From Pantoea rwandensis (GTDB lineage Bacteria > Pseudomonadota > Gammaproteobacteria > Enterobacterales > Enterobacteriaceae), in contig NZ_MLFR01000037.1 in NCBI RefSeq assembly GCF_002095475.1, forward strand, positions 1-48,498: 48,498 bases of DNA. Direction: 5' to 3'. The notes below the pieces were generated by a model. It was given only the letters and a program-made list of their open reading frames with translations. It did no database searches and was not told the origin of the DNA. The stretch's first letter is position 1. The number at the start of each line of letters is the position of its first letter. Below, in pieces: positions 9,062 to 17,624 of the stretch. Both the position numbers and the translations under genes were made by a program.

Positions 9062-9733
9062 CTAAGGCTTAATCCACGCCGCAATACACTCTTTCATCAC
9101 ACGCAGGCGCTCATCGAGCGCCGCTTTGGCACTGAGATCTTGCTGGTAGATAATGGAGAGGGTGGACTGGTTAATCAGATAAAAGAAACCCAGCGCCGAG
9201 ATGTTGATGTTGAGCTGCATAACATCAATCTCTTCGCGCACGCAGCCCTCTTGGCGGCCCCGCTGTAACAGCTGATGGGTAATGCTGCTCCAGCTCTGGT
9301 TGATCTGTACAGTGACATCCGAGTCTTTTAAGTGCCGTGCTTTGAGTTGGTTTTCACTGTTCAGCAGGCGGATAAACTCGGGATTTTTGAGATAGTAGTG
9401 CCAGGTAAACTCGACCAATTGCAAAATGGCCTGATCGGCGGGCAAATGGTCTAGATTCAACGCCGCTTCCTGTTCACGTATATCGCGATAAGCTTCTTCT
9501 AACACTCTGGTAAAGAGAATGTCTTTGTTGGTGAAGTAATAGTAAATCAGTTGTTTATTAGCGTGGGCACGTTCGGCAATGCTGTCAACACGCGCACCGT
9601 CAAATCCCTTCTCAGCGAACTCGGCACGCGCGGCCATCAGTATCCGCACCTGCTTGTCTGTGACTTCATCAATATTGCTTGCGACACGATCAACCAAAGC
9701 AGAATCCCCACACATCACTGTTTTTCTGAGCAT
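9062..9733 (-). CDS. TetR-family transcriptional repressor
   Basis: A 223-residue TetR protein. The helix-turn-helix lies at about residues 25-75 (ILMAARAEFAEKGFDGARVD, then ANKQLIYYYFTNKDILF); the C-terminal part is an all-helical ligand domain of the RutR-like kind. The translation may begin at one of several in-frame ATG/GTG codons near 9733. It diverges from the operon starting at 9946, and the 212-base gap contains two similar palindromes built on AACTAACT/AGTTGGTT, suitable operators for it. It therefore probably represses the dehydrogenase-isomerase-transporter-aldolase operon and itself, with a pathway sugar or intermediate as inducer. Confidence 0.87.
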   Translation of the reverse strand: MLRKTVMCGDSALVDRVASNIDEVTDKQVRILMAARAEFAEKGFDGARVDSIAERAHANKQLIYYYFTNKDILFTRVLEEAYRDIREQEAALNLDHLPADQAILQLVEFTWHYYLKNPEFIRLLNSENQLKARHLKDSDVTVQINQSWSSITHQLLQRGRQEGCVREEIDVMQLNINISALGFFYLINQSTLSIIYQQDLSAKAALDERLRVMKECIAAWIKP

Positions 9734-9778
9734 TATAGTGCCTCTTTTTGCGCATAAAACAAGGGTAAAAAGAATTTC

Positions 9779-9794
9779 AACTAACTAGTTGGTT
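9779..9794. promoter_or_regulatory. Putative TetR operator 1
   Basis: AACTAACTAGTTGGTT is a 16-bp palindrome with one mismatched pair. It lies 46 bases upstream of the tetR start, and the half site recurs in the second operator at 9845-9862. Confidence 0.65.
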
Positions 9795-9844
9795 ATGTGA
9801 ATTCGATCAAAGTCAGCCGCATTGATGAACACTATAGTGACGTC

Positions 9845-9862
9845 ATCAACCAGTTAGTTGAT
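9845..9862. promoter_or_regulatory. Putative TetR operator 2
   Basis: ATCAACCAGTTAGTTGAT is an 18-bp near-palindrome sharing the TAGTT/AACTA core with operator 1. It lies about 83 bases before the oxidoreductase start, a suitable place to control the plus-strand operon. Confidence 0.6.
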
Positions 9863-9945
9863 TGATTATGAATCAGCGCGCGTTGATGTGTGAAAGCAGA
9901 TGTTGAACGTGTTACTTCCATCACAAACTAAGTTGAGGTGAATAC

Positions 9946-11097
9946 ATGGCACAGATTCCAGTGGGCATCATCATGCACGGCGTGACCGGACGAATGGGAA
10001 AGAATCAACACCTCATCCGCTCCATTGTGCAGATTCGTGAGCAGGGAGGTGTACCTCTCGCCAACGGCGATCGACTGATGCCGGACCCCATTTTGATTGG
10101 TCGCAATGCGGAGAAGATCGCCGCGTTGGCGCAGGCTTATGGCATTGAGCGCTGGGGCACTGATATTGATGAGGCGCTTAATAATCCGCATGACATCATC
10201 TTTTTTGATGCGGCGACCACGCAAGCGCGCCCGGCTTTATTAAAAAAAGCCATCAGCAAAGGCAAACATGTTTACTCCGAAAAACCGGTCGCGATGGGAT
10301 TGGATGATGCCATGGATTTGTATCATTTCGCCCGTGAAAAGGGCGTTTGTCACGGTGTGGTGCAAGACAAACTCTGGCTACCGGGTTTGCAGAAATTACG
10401 TCTGCTGAATGAATCCGGCTTCTTTGGCCGCGTGTTGTCGGTGCGCGGCGAGTTTGGCTATTGGGTATTTGAAGGCGACCGTCAGCCCGCGCAGCGTCCC
10501 TCTTGGAACTATCGCAGTGAAGATGGCGGCGGCATCATCCTCGACATGATTTGCCACTGGCGCTACGTCATTGACAACCTGTTTGGGGAAATCAAAAGTC
10601 TCAGCTGCATTGGCGCTACGCATATTCCGCAGCGCTGGGATGAGCAACAGCAACCTTATGATGCCACCGCCGATGATGCCGTCTACGCCACCTTTGAACT
10701 GCACAACGGTGCGATTGTGCAAATCAACAGCTCATGGTGCGTGCGCGTGCGCCGTGATGATTTAGTGACATTCCAGGTTGATGGCATTAAAGGGTCCGCG
10801 GTTGCTGGGTTAAGCGACTGCTTTACTCAGGCCAGTGTGAATACGCCGAAGCCGGTGTGGAATCCAGATATTCGTCAGACTCATAACTTCTTTGATGACT
10901 GGGCTTCTGTGCCCGACACCCAGGTTTACGACAACGCCTTCAAAGTGCAGTGGGAAATGTTTTTACGCCACGTGTGGGGCGAGGGTGAATATCGCTGGGA
11001 TCTTCTGGAAGGCGCCAAGGGATTGCAGTTGGTGGATTTGGCACTGAAAAGCTGGAAAGAACGCCGTTGGGTCGATTTGCCTTCATTGGAGCGCTGA
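9946..11097 (+). CDS. Gfo/Idh/MocA-family sugar dehydrogenase
   Basis: A 383-residue NAD(P)-dependent oxidoreductase. The Rossmann part opens VGIIMHGVTGRMG (residues 6-18); the family signature SEKPVA with the catalytic Lys lies near residue 108, and the C-terminal alpha/beta domain carries DMICHW near 203, the acidic/His pair that contacts substrate. An insertion after the first helix (about residues 25-45) is longer than in most relatives. It is the first gene of a TetR-linked operon and would oxidise a sugar or cyclitol to the keto form that the TIM-barrel protein next to it then processes. The exact substrate is not evident. Confidence 0.85.
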   Translation: MAQIPVGIIMHGVTGRMGKNQHLIRSIVQIREQGGVPLANGDRLMPDPILIGRNAEKIAALAQAYGIERWGTDIDEALNNPHDIIFFDAATTQARPALLKKAISKGKHVYSEKPVAMGLDDAMDLYHFAREKGVCHGVVQDKLWLPGLQKLRLLNESGFFGRVLSVRGEFGYWVFEGDRQPAQRPSWNYRSEDGGGIILDMICHWRYVIDNLFGEIKSLSCIGATHIPQRWDEQQQPYDATADDAVYATFELHNGAIVQINSSWCVRVRRDDLVTFQVDGIKGSAVAGLSDCFTQASVNTPKPVWNPDIRQTHNFFDDWASVPDTQVYDNAFKVQWEMFLRHVWGEGEYRWDLLEGAKGLQLVDLALKSWKERRWVDLPSLER

Positions 11098-11107
11098 GGA
11101 GCCGATC

Positions 11108-11941
11108 ATGAATCAACCCCGTCCGGAGCAACTGTCATTAAACACAGCCACTGTGCGCCAGCAGTGGGATTTGCGTCAAATCATTGAAGGCTGCGCGCGT
11201 CATGACATTCGTGGCATTTCGCCGTGGCGCGATCAGGTTGCCGCGTTGGGATTGCGTGAGGCCGCTAGGCTGATTCGCCACCACGAATTGGCGGTCAGCG
11301 GCTATTGTCGTGGCGGCATGTTCCCCGGCAGTGATCACCAAGCGCGCCAGGCCACTCTCATCGATAACCAGCGTGCGGTTGATGAGGCGCTGGAATTAGG
11401 CGCGCAGTGTCTGGTGCTGGTGGTCGGGGGATTACCACCGGGTTCAAAGGATCTGCCGGGTGCGCGCCAGCAAGTTAGGGATGGGCTAAGCGCATTGCTG
11501 GAATATGCCCGTGCAGGTGGCATGCCGCTGGCCATTGAGCCGTTACACCCGATGTATGCTGCCGACCGCGCGTGTATCAACTCGTTAAAACAGGCCAATG
11601 ATCTCTGTGACGAGCTGGGCGATGACGGGCTCGGGATCGCGGTCGATGTCTATCACACCTGGTGGGATGCCGAGTTCAACCAGGAAATCGCTCGCGCAGG
11701 ACGCAAGCGGCTGCTGGCGTTTCATATCTGTGACTGGCTTAGCCCAACCCGCGATCTGCTGGAGGATCGCGGCATGATGGGGGATGGCGTCATCGATATC
11801 CGCGCCATGCGGATGGCTGTTGAAGCGCAAGGCTACGCTGGGCTGCATGAAGTGGAGATTTTTTCCCGCCTTAATTGGTGGACTCAGGATCCGGATGAGG
11901 TACTCAAAACCTGTAAGACTCGCCATCTGGTGCACGGTTAA
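11108..11941 (+). CDS. Sugar phosphate isomerase/epimerase-like TIM-barrel protein
   Basis: A 277-residue AP-endonuclease-2-type TIM barrel (xylose isomerase-like fold). Metal-binding residues are visible as the Glu in AIEPLHPMY (about 140), the Asp/His in AVDVYHTWWD (about 178) and HEVEIFS near the end. It starts 10 bases after the dehydrogenase stop, in the same operon. Proteins of this fold act as keto-sugar epimerases, isomerases or dehydratases (IolE, Hyi and relatives), so it probably converts the product of the preceding dehydrogenase. It is only a distant paralogue of the IolE-like protein at 46907. Confidence 0.83.
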   Translation: MNQPRPEQLSLNTATVRQQWDLRQIIEGCARHDIRGISPWRDQVAALGLREAARLIRHHELAVSGYCRGGMFPGSDHQARQATLIDNQRAVDEALELGAQCLVLVVGGLPPGSKDLPGARQQVRDGLSALLEYARAGGMPLAIEPLHPMYAADRACINSLKQANDLCDELGDDGLGIAVDVYHTWWDAEFNQEIARAGRKRLLAFHICDWLSPTRDLLEDRGMMGDGVIDIRAMRMAVEAQGYAGLHEVEIFSRLNWWTQDPDEVLKTCKTRHLVHG

Positions 11942-12000
11942 CCGTATCTGACAGAGCTGAAAAGCTGTTTTCGTCGGTCAAAGACATTGTCGAGGAAAAG

Positions 12001-13242
12001 ATGAATACAGATACCCGCAAAATGATTCTGGTCACCGTGTTATGCGGCCTTGGCTACATGATGTACTCGGTGGATCGTATGACGGTTTCATCAGCGATAG
12101 GGCTGATAGCCGGTGATTTTGGTCTCGGCAAAGCCGAGAGCGGAATTCTGCTCTCCTCCTTCTTTTTTGGCTTTATCGTCTTTCTGTTTATTGCAGGCAT
12201 CATCGCCGACAAGTTAAGTGGAAAGCCCGTGTTAATTCTCGGCCTGATGATGTTCTCGCTGGCCACCTTGTTAACGGGTGTGGCGGGCAGTTTTACCAGC
12301 TTGATTTTCTATCGCGTTATGACGGGCATCGGTGAAGGCATCTTCTGGCCTGCGGCATCGTTGGAAGTGGCCAATGTCACCAGTGAGAAACAGCGCACCA
12401 CAGTGATGTCACTCTATTGGATGGGCTACCCGATTGGCGGTTTTCTCGGCACCTGGATGGGGGCCATGCTCGGACCGATCTTCGGGTGGCGCGTGGTGTT
12501 CTATGTCGCGGGTGCCATGGGTATGTTGGTTGCCCTGCTGTATCTGGTGCTGGTGAAAAACGACCGCAAACCCGCTGAGCTCATTGCCCGTCAAGCTGCA
12601 GAAAAAGTGCCACTGAAAATGCTGTTCCGCCACGCGCCAGTGCTGTTAATGGCCGCCTTCTACTTCGTGCTGTTGGCAGGTTGGTGGATTGTGTTGCTGT
12701 GGGCGCCAAGTTATCTGATGCAGGTAAAAAATCTGTCGATAGGTACTGCCGGTACCATTGCCAGCCTGCTGGGGATTACCGGTGCGCTGGGTGGCTTCGT
12801 ACTCGGACGTTATTGCGATAAGGGAGACTTCAAACGCCGTCGTACCTTGCTGATGAGTATCACCTTTGTGAGCGGGTTGGTAATGGCGGCGATGGCGCTC
12901 AATCTCTCAGTGCCTCTGGTGATCGTGCTGGTATTGATACTGGGTTTTCTCGGTTATCCGATCACGCCTATCGTGCTGTCACTCACCGCCGAATTAGTCC
13001 CGCCCTCGCTGCGCGGTTCTGCCATTGGCTTCGTGATGAATATGGGCATGGCAGCAGGCGGCATCTCCCCAATCGTTGCTGGTTATTACGCGCAACATTA
13101 CACCTTGCAACCGGTATGGCTGGCGGCATCGCTGGTGATTCTGTGCAGCAGCGTTGTGCTGCTCGGCGTGCGGCGTTTACCGGTCGCGACATCTAAAAAT
13201 GCGCAGGACGTGATGCCGTCCGGGCATCTGGCTAAACACTGA
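12001..13242 (+). CDS. MFS transporter
   Basis: A 413-residue major facilitator protein with about 12 membrane helices, the MFS loop-2/3 motif region GIIADKLSGKPVLILG (about residues 60-75), and a second-half equivalent GRYCDKGDFKRRRTLL. Size and pattern fit the anion/sugar-acid (ACS-like) and aromatic-acid branches of the family. It sits between the TIM-barrel gene and the DUF993 gene in the TetR-linked operon, so it most likely imports the compound degraded by that operon. The 59-base gap before it is the largest in the operon. Confidence 0.85.
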   Translation: MNTDTRKMILVTVLCGLGYMMYSVDRMTVSSAIGLIAGDFGLGKAESGILLSSFFFGFIVFLFIAGIIADKLSGKPVLILGLMMFSLATLLTGVAGSFTSLIFYRVMTGIGEGIFWPAASLEVANVTSEKQRTTVMSLYWMGYPIGGFLGTWMGAMLGPIFGWRVVFYVAGAMGMLVALLYLVLVKNDRKPAELIARQAAEKVPLKMLFRHAPVLLMAAFYFVLLAGWWIVLLWAPSYLMQVKNLSIGTAGTIASLLGITGALGGFVLGRYCDKGDFKRRRTLLMSITFVSGLVMAAMALNLSVPLVIVLVLILGFLGYPITPIVLSLTAELVPPSLRGSAIGFVMNMGMAAGGISPIVAGYYAQHYTLQPVWLAASLVILCSSVVLLGVRRLPVATSKNAQDVMPSGHLAKH

Positions 13243-13258
13243 AATAAGGATAGAAATC

Positions 13259-14428
13259 ATGTCTGTCAGCAATAAAGTTCGTTTACTGGATCGCAACGGG
13301 CAACCTTACAGCTATGTGTTGCAAGGTGAGCGCAATTGGCATCTGCCAGTCAAACCGACGTTTAATCGCCAGGTGTATGCGGCGGCGCATGTGGTGGCTG
13401 ACCCGCTGCAGATGCAAAACCCGCACAGCGATATGGCTATCGACTGGGATGCCACGCTGGCATATCGACGCCACCTGATGTCACTGGGGTTGGGTATTGC
13501 GGAAGCGATGGACACGGCGCAACGAGGCATGGGGTTGGACTGGCCTACGGGCTTGGCGCTGATCAAACGCAGCGTTGAGCAAGCGAAATCCTATCCTGGC
13601 GCTCGTATCGCCAGTGGCGCGGGAACCGATCACCTGACAAATTTTACCGGACTCACGGTACAAGATGTGATTGCGGCTTATGAACAGCAAATTGCGGCAA
13701 TTGAAGCCTGCGGGGGACGCATTATTCTGATGGCCAGCCGCGCCCTGGCGGCGATTGCGAAAGGTCCGGACGATTATATCCATGTGTATGGCACGTTACT
13801 GCGTCAGGTGCGTGAGCCGGTTATCTTGCACTGGCTCGGCGATATGTTTGACCCGGCTTTACGTGGTTATTGGGGTAGTGAAAGCATTCACAGTGCGATG
13901 GAAGTGTGTCTCGCGGTGATCAGGGAAAATCAGGCGAAAGTGGAGGGTATTAAAATCTCCTTGCTGGAGAAAGACCGCGAAATTGAGATGCGCCGCCAGT
14001 TACCTTCGGCTGTCAAAATGTACACCGGCGATGATTTCAACTATCCCGAACTGATTGCCGGTGATGAGCAAGGATACTCTCACGCGCTGTTAGGCATTCT
14101 GGATGCAATTGCACCAGCGGCTACCAGTGCGCTCCACGCACTGGCGCAGGGTGATCGCGCTACTTTCGATAGGATTCTTGCCCCCACTGTTCCACTGGCG
14201 CGTCATCTGTTCTCCGCACCAACCCAATATTACAAAGCCGGGATTGTTTTCCTCGCTTGGTTAAATGGACATCAAAAACACTTCACCCTGCTGGGCGGCA
14301 TGCAAAGCGCACGCAGCTTATCGCACTACTGCGAAGCCTTCCGTTTAGCGGATCAGGCGGGGTTATTGGAGAATGCGGACATTGCCTCTGAGCGCATGTG
14401 GTTGCTGGCAAAATTGCACGGTATTTAA
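13259..14428 (+). CDS. DUF993 / dihydrodipicolinate synthase-like aldolase
   Basis: A 389-residue protein with the features of DUF993, a little-studied group related to the dihydrodipicolinate synthase/N-acetylneuraminate lyase TIM barrels. Typical stretches include DWDATLAYRRHL (about 62), ASGAGTDHL (about 119), and VEGIKISLLEKDREIE, where the Lys of GIKIS is the likely Schiff-base residue. It is the last gene of the operon, 16 bases after the MFS gene. An aldolase or decarboxylase at the end of a dehydrogenase-isomerase route would cleave the modified sugar. I know of no well-established reaction for this family. Confidence 0.8.
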   Translation: MSVSNKVRLLDRNGQPYSYVLQGERNWHLPVKPTFNRQVYAAAHVVADPLQMQNPHSDMAIDWDATLAYRRHLMSLGLGIAEAMDTAQRGMGLDWPTGLALIKRSVEQAKSYPGARIASGAGTDHLTNFTGLTVQDVIAAYEQQIAAIEACGGRIILMASRALAAIAKGPDDYIHVYGTLLRQVREPVILHWLGDMFDPALRGYWGSESIHSAMEVCLAVIRENQAKVEGIKISLLEKDREIEMRRQLPSAVKMYTGDDFNYPELIAGDEQGYSHALLGILDAIAPAATSALHALAQGDRATFDRILAPTVPLARHLFSAPTQYYKAGIVFLAWLNGHQKHFTLLGGMQSARSLSHYCEAFRLADQAGLLENADIASERMWLLAKLHGI

Positions 14429-14440
14429 CAGAGAATGGCG

Positions 14441-14459
14441 GGGCGGTGAGTCGCCGCCC
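14441..14459 (+). other. GC-rich stem-loop after the DUF993 operon
   Basis: GGGCGG (14441-14446) pairs with CCGCCC (14454-14459) across a seven-base loop, about 12 bases after the last stop of the operon. No T run follows, so it may stabilise the 3' end rather than terminate by itself. Confidence 0.4.
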
Positions 14460-14553
14460 ATGCTCATTAAGTCCCCGTATTGCTCGTCATAATCCTCTTA
14501 GTCAGCGACCTAAACCCTTCATAAGAAACACCTATACCCAGAAAACCAGCTGA

Positions 14554-14568
14554 ATAACATGATGTTAT
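14554..14568. promoter_or_regulatory. Palindrome upstream of the amine permease
   Basis: ATAACAT-G-ATGTTAT is a perfect 7+1+7 palindrome about 100 bases before the first permease start. It shares the ATAACAT half site with the 14-bp motif at 14605-14618 and may be a further GntR-type operator. Confidence 0.5.
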
Positions 14569-14604
14569 ATGCAATTTAACAAAACTGTGACATCGCACAA
14601 TATA

Positions 14605-14618
14605 CATATAACATATTA
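14605..14618. promoter_or_regulatory. Shared 14-bp motif, putative GntR operator (copy 1)
   Basis: CATATAACATATTA, 51 bases upstream of the first permease ATG. The identical 14 bases occur on the other strand at 20786-20799, upstream of the aldehyde dehydrogenase. Exact sharing by two promoters of the same catabolic cluster points to a common regulator, most simply the GntR protein encoded between them. Confidence 0.65.
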
Positions 14619-14668
14619 TGTTTTATAAATACTGACATAACATTACAGTCAAGGTTCTGGAGGCGTTG

Positions 14669-16123
14669 ATGAGTACTATCCCGTCAGGAAATACCCGCAG
14701 TACAGCCGAGCATGAAGAGCGAAAATTCAAACGATCGATCGGTTTGATGTCTAACTTCTCGCTGGGCTTTACCTATTTATCCCCCCTCACCGCCGTATAT
14801 TCCCTGTTTGCCTTAGCGATGACCCTGGCCGGTCCGCCCTCTATCTGGTGGATCTTGATTGCTGCGGGCGGGCAATTACTGGTGGCGATGGTGTTTGGTG
14901 AAGTCGCGTCGCAATACCCGATTACCGGCGGCTTATATCCGTGGTCGCGCATACTGTGGGGTAAAAAATATGCCTGGATTGCCGCATGGGTGTATCTCTG
15001 GGCACTGGTGGTGACCATCACATCCATTGCCGAATACAGCTCAACCTTTGTCGCTTCCTTGCTCGGTTATGAACAAACCGCCATTAATCTGCTGATGACG
15101 TCGGTGGTGCTGCTGTTAATGATGATGGCTATCAATCTGTCCGGCACCAAAAATCTGGCACGTGTAGCGCGTATTGGTTTCTGGTGTGAAATCGTCAGCG
15201 TTATCGCTCTCGGTATCTATTTATTGCTGTTCCATCGCATGCAGCCGATTAGCGTGATCTTTGATTCAATGGGCGTGAGTGCCAGCGGTGGCTATACGGG
15301 TGCCTTTATGTCGGCATCGCTGCTGGGGCTATTTATGTTCTTTGGCTTTGAAGCCTGTGGCAACGTGGCGGAGGAAGTGCAAAACCCGAGCCGTAAAATC
15401 CCGGTCGCCATGATTTTAAGTATCGTATTCGGTGCGATTTCGGCAGTGATTTCTGTGTTGGGCTATCTGCTGTCCTATCCCAATCTGCACGATATTGTGT
15501 CAGGCAAAATTCAGAACCCGATTCCCGAGATTCTGAATAATGCGCTGGGGCCGATGGGGGAGAATGTCTTCATCGTGGTGGCGGTGATTGCGATGCTCTC
15601 GTGCATTCTCTCGCTACAAGCGGCGCTGAGCAGGCTGTTGTTCTCTTTCTCACGTGACAAAATGCTGCCGGGCAGTCGCTGGATGGCGAAGATCTCCAAG
15701 CATGACGTGCCGGATAACGCCATGATTGTCAGTTGTGCTTTGCCGCTGTTGATTTGCATCTGGGTTTATTACCAGCCTGATAACCTGGCGCGTATTACTG
15801 CTTTCGCGGTAGTGGGCATCTATATCTCCTTCCAGATGGTGGTGCTGGCCGCATTACGCAAGCGTCTGCAAGGCTGGAAACCGCAAGGCGAATGGAGCAT
15901 TGGCCGCTGGGGCATCTGGGTGAATATTCTGGCGCTGATTTATGGTCTGAGCGGCATCTATTTACTGGTGCAGCCAGGTGAAGGAAGCTTCGTCGACAAA
16001 TGGATTGTGTTGATCGGTCTGTTTATTGTGGTGGGGTCGGGTGCGCTGTATATGTTTATCGCCAGACCTTTCAGCCAGAAGAGCAATGAGCAGCATTATG
16101 ATTTGAGTGCCGTCAAAGAATAA
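14669..16123 (+). CDS. APC-family amino acid/polyamine permease
   Basis: A 484-residue permease with about 12 membrane helices and the amino acid-polyamine-organocation pattern: FSLGFTYLSPLTAVYSLFA in helix 1, GGLYPWSRILWG after helix 2 and FGFEACGNVAEEVQNPSRKIP near residues 230-250. The ATG at 14669 is chosen because CTGGAGG stands six bases before it; a TTG one codon upstream is less likely. It heads a cluster of amine/GABA catabolic genes and probably imports an amine, GABA or choline-like compound. The promoter region carries ATAACAT-type operators. Confidence 0.87.
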   Translation: MSTIPSGNTRSTAEHEERKFKRSIGLMSNFSLGFTYLSPLTAVYSLFALAMTLAGPPSIWWILIAAGGQLLVAMVFGEVASQYPITGGLYPWSRILWGKKYAWIAAWVYLWALVVTITSIAEYSSTFVASLLGYEQTAINLLMTSVVLLLMMMAINLSGTKNLARVARIGFWCEIVSVIALGIYLLLFHRMQPISVIFDSMGVSASGGYTGAFMSASLLGLFMFFGFEACGNVAEEVQNPSRKIPVAMILSIVFGAISAVISVLGYLLSYPNLHDIVSGKIQNPIPEILNNALGPMGENVFIVVAVIAMLSCILSLQAALSRLLFSFSRDKMLPGSRWMAKISKHDVPDNAMIVSCALPLLICIWVYYQPDNLARITAFAVVGIYISFQMVVLAALRKRLQGWKPQGEWSIGRWGIWVNILALIYGLSGIYLLVQPGEGSFVDKWIVLIGLFIVVGSGALYMFIARPFSQKSNEQHYDLSAVKE

Positions 16124-16130
16124 TCCTAGT

Positions 16131-16150
16131 GGGTGAGGGTAGCCTCACCC
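16131..16150 (+). other. Stem-loop between the two permease genes
   Basis: A perfect 8-bp stem, GGGTGAGG with CCTCACCC, loop GTAG, lies eight bases after the first permease stop and is followed by CCCTTCC, not a T run. It could limit transcription into, or adjust the relative expression of, the second permease gene. Confidence 0.5.
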
Positions 16151-16236
16151 CCCTTCCGACTTTAATCCAAACTTCAATTCATCGCCGGTGCCATGCGAAG
16201 AGAACGGCGTGTCTGACATATTGAATGGGAATTGCT

Positions 16237-17562
16237 ATGAGCCTGAATTCAAGAAAAAAGACAAATCTTTCCATCTGGCAAGTGATCATTATCGGTATTG
16301 CCTATATGACGCCGATGACGGTATTTGATACTTTCGGTATCGTCTCTAAATTAACCGAAGGTCGTGTGCCATTAGCTTATTTATTGGCGCTGGCAGCGGT
16401 GTTATTTACTGCGCTCAGTTATGGACGCATGGTGAAATTACACCCGTGCGCTGGCTCAGCTTATACTTATGCTAAGAATGTTTGCGGCAATAATATTGGC
16501 TTTATGGTGGGGTGGTCATCGCTGTTAGACTATATTTTCCTGCCGATGATTAACTCACTGTTGGCCGGCATCTATCTACAAACGTTGTTGCCCGAGATTC
16601 CACCGTGGATTTCGATTCTCGCTTTCACCACCCTGATTACTTATATCAACTGCTGCAACATTAAAATTCTGGCCAATGTGAATTTTCTGTTTGTCGGCAT
16701 GCCGGTGATTCTGATGGGGGTGTTTGTCTATCTGGTGGTCAAGGATCTCGACACCGCCTATGGCAGTGGACGTGTGCTCACGGTGACCCCACTGTTTAAT
16801 GGCAATGCCAGCATCCTGCCGCTGATCAGCGGTGCGGCGGTACTGTGCTTCTCTTTCCTTGGCTTTGATGCCGTCACCACACTCTCTGATGAAACCGACA
16901 AACCGGAAAGTGTTATCCCCAAAGCGGTGTTTTATACCGCACTGAGTGGTGGAGCTATTTTCTTCCTCGCCGCGTGGTTTATTCAACTTTATTATCCCAA
17001 TAACGCCATGTTTAAAAATCCGATGGAGGCGATGCCTGAAATCGTTTTATACGTTGGTGGTCGCTTCTTCCAAACGCTATTCCTGATTGGCATCTTGCTG
17101 AATACCGTTGCTTCAGCCTTGGCCTCTCATGCCAGCGCAGCACGATTGCTGCATATCATGGGGAAAAACAATCCGGTTACGGCACCAGTTTTGGGTTATA
17201 TCCATCCTCAAACGCACAATCCGCTTTATTGCGTCTTGCTCACCGGATTTATTTCACTCAGCGCAATCTTTTTTAATTTAGATACCGCTGTTTCGCTCAT
17301 CAGTTTCGGTGCGCTGGTGGCTTTTAGCGCGGTCAATCTCTCCGTCATAGTGAAGTTTGTTTTTGTCGATAAACAAATCACGACCCTCAGTGATCTGTTT
17401 AAAAATCTGGTACTGCCGCTGTGCGGCCTGGCGTGTGTGGCAATGATGTGGGTCAATCTCGATCATGATGCCTTTATGCTGGGATCCATTTGGGCGGTGA
17501 TAGGCATTAGCTGGATTATTTACTGCAGTGTAACCCAGCGTGAAGTGATGATTTCCGAGTAA
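16237..17562 (+). CDS. APC-family permease (putrescine importer-like)
   Basis: A 441-residue permease of about 12 helices, similar in outline to PuuP: IGIAYMTPMTVFDTFGIV in helix 1, HPCAGSAYTYAKNVCGNNIGF after helix 2, and FSFLGFDAVTTLSDETDKPE near residue 210. The ATG at 16237 has GGGA seven bases upstream; the in-frame ATG at 16225 has no ribosome site. It precedes the PuuB-like oxidase, so uptake of putrescine or a related amine is likely. Two APC permeases in one cluster suggest that two substrates, or different affinities, are served. Confidence 0.87.
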   Translation: MSLNSRKKTNLSIWQVIIIGIAYMTPMTVFDTFGIVSKLTEGRVPLAYLLALAAVLFTALSYGRMVKLHPCAGSAYTYAKNVCGNNIGFMVGWSSLLDYIFLPMINSLLAGIYLQTLLPEIPPWISILAFTTLITYINCCNIKILANVNFLFVGMPVILMGVFVYLVVKDLDTAYGSGRVLTVTPLFNGNASILPLISGAAVLCFSFLGFDAVTTLSDETDKPESVIPKAVFYTALSGGAIFFLAAWFIQLYYPNNAMFKNPMEAMPEIVLYVGGRFFQTLFLIGILLNTVASALASHASAARLLHIMGKNNPVTAPVLGYIHPQTHNPLYCVLLTGFISLSAIFFNLDTAVSLISFGALVAFSAVNLSVIVKFVFVDKQITTLSDLFKNLVLPLCGLACVAMMWVNLDHDAFMLGSIWAVIGISWIIYCSVTQREVMISE

Positions 17563-17624
17563 AGCCAACAATAAAACTCACAGTGAATCTTCCTGTGGTG
17601 CGATTAACGAACCGAGACTAATAG

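Noticed and set aside
9062..9733. TetR regulator as controller of the siderophore receptor
   Set aside because: It converges with that gene, whereas its putative operators lie in the divergent gap with the sugar operon, and the receptor has a Fur box.
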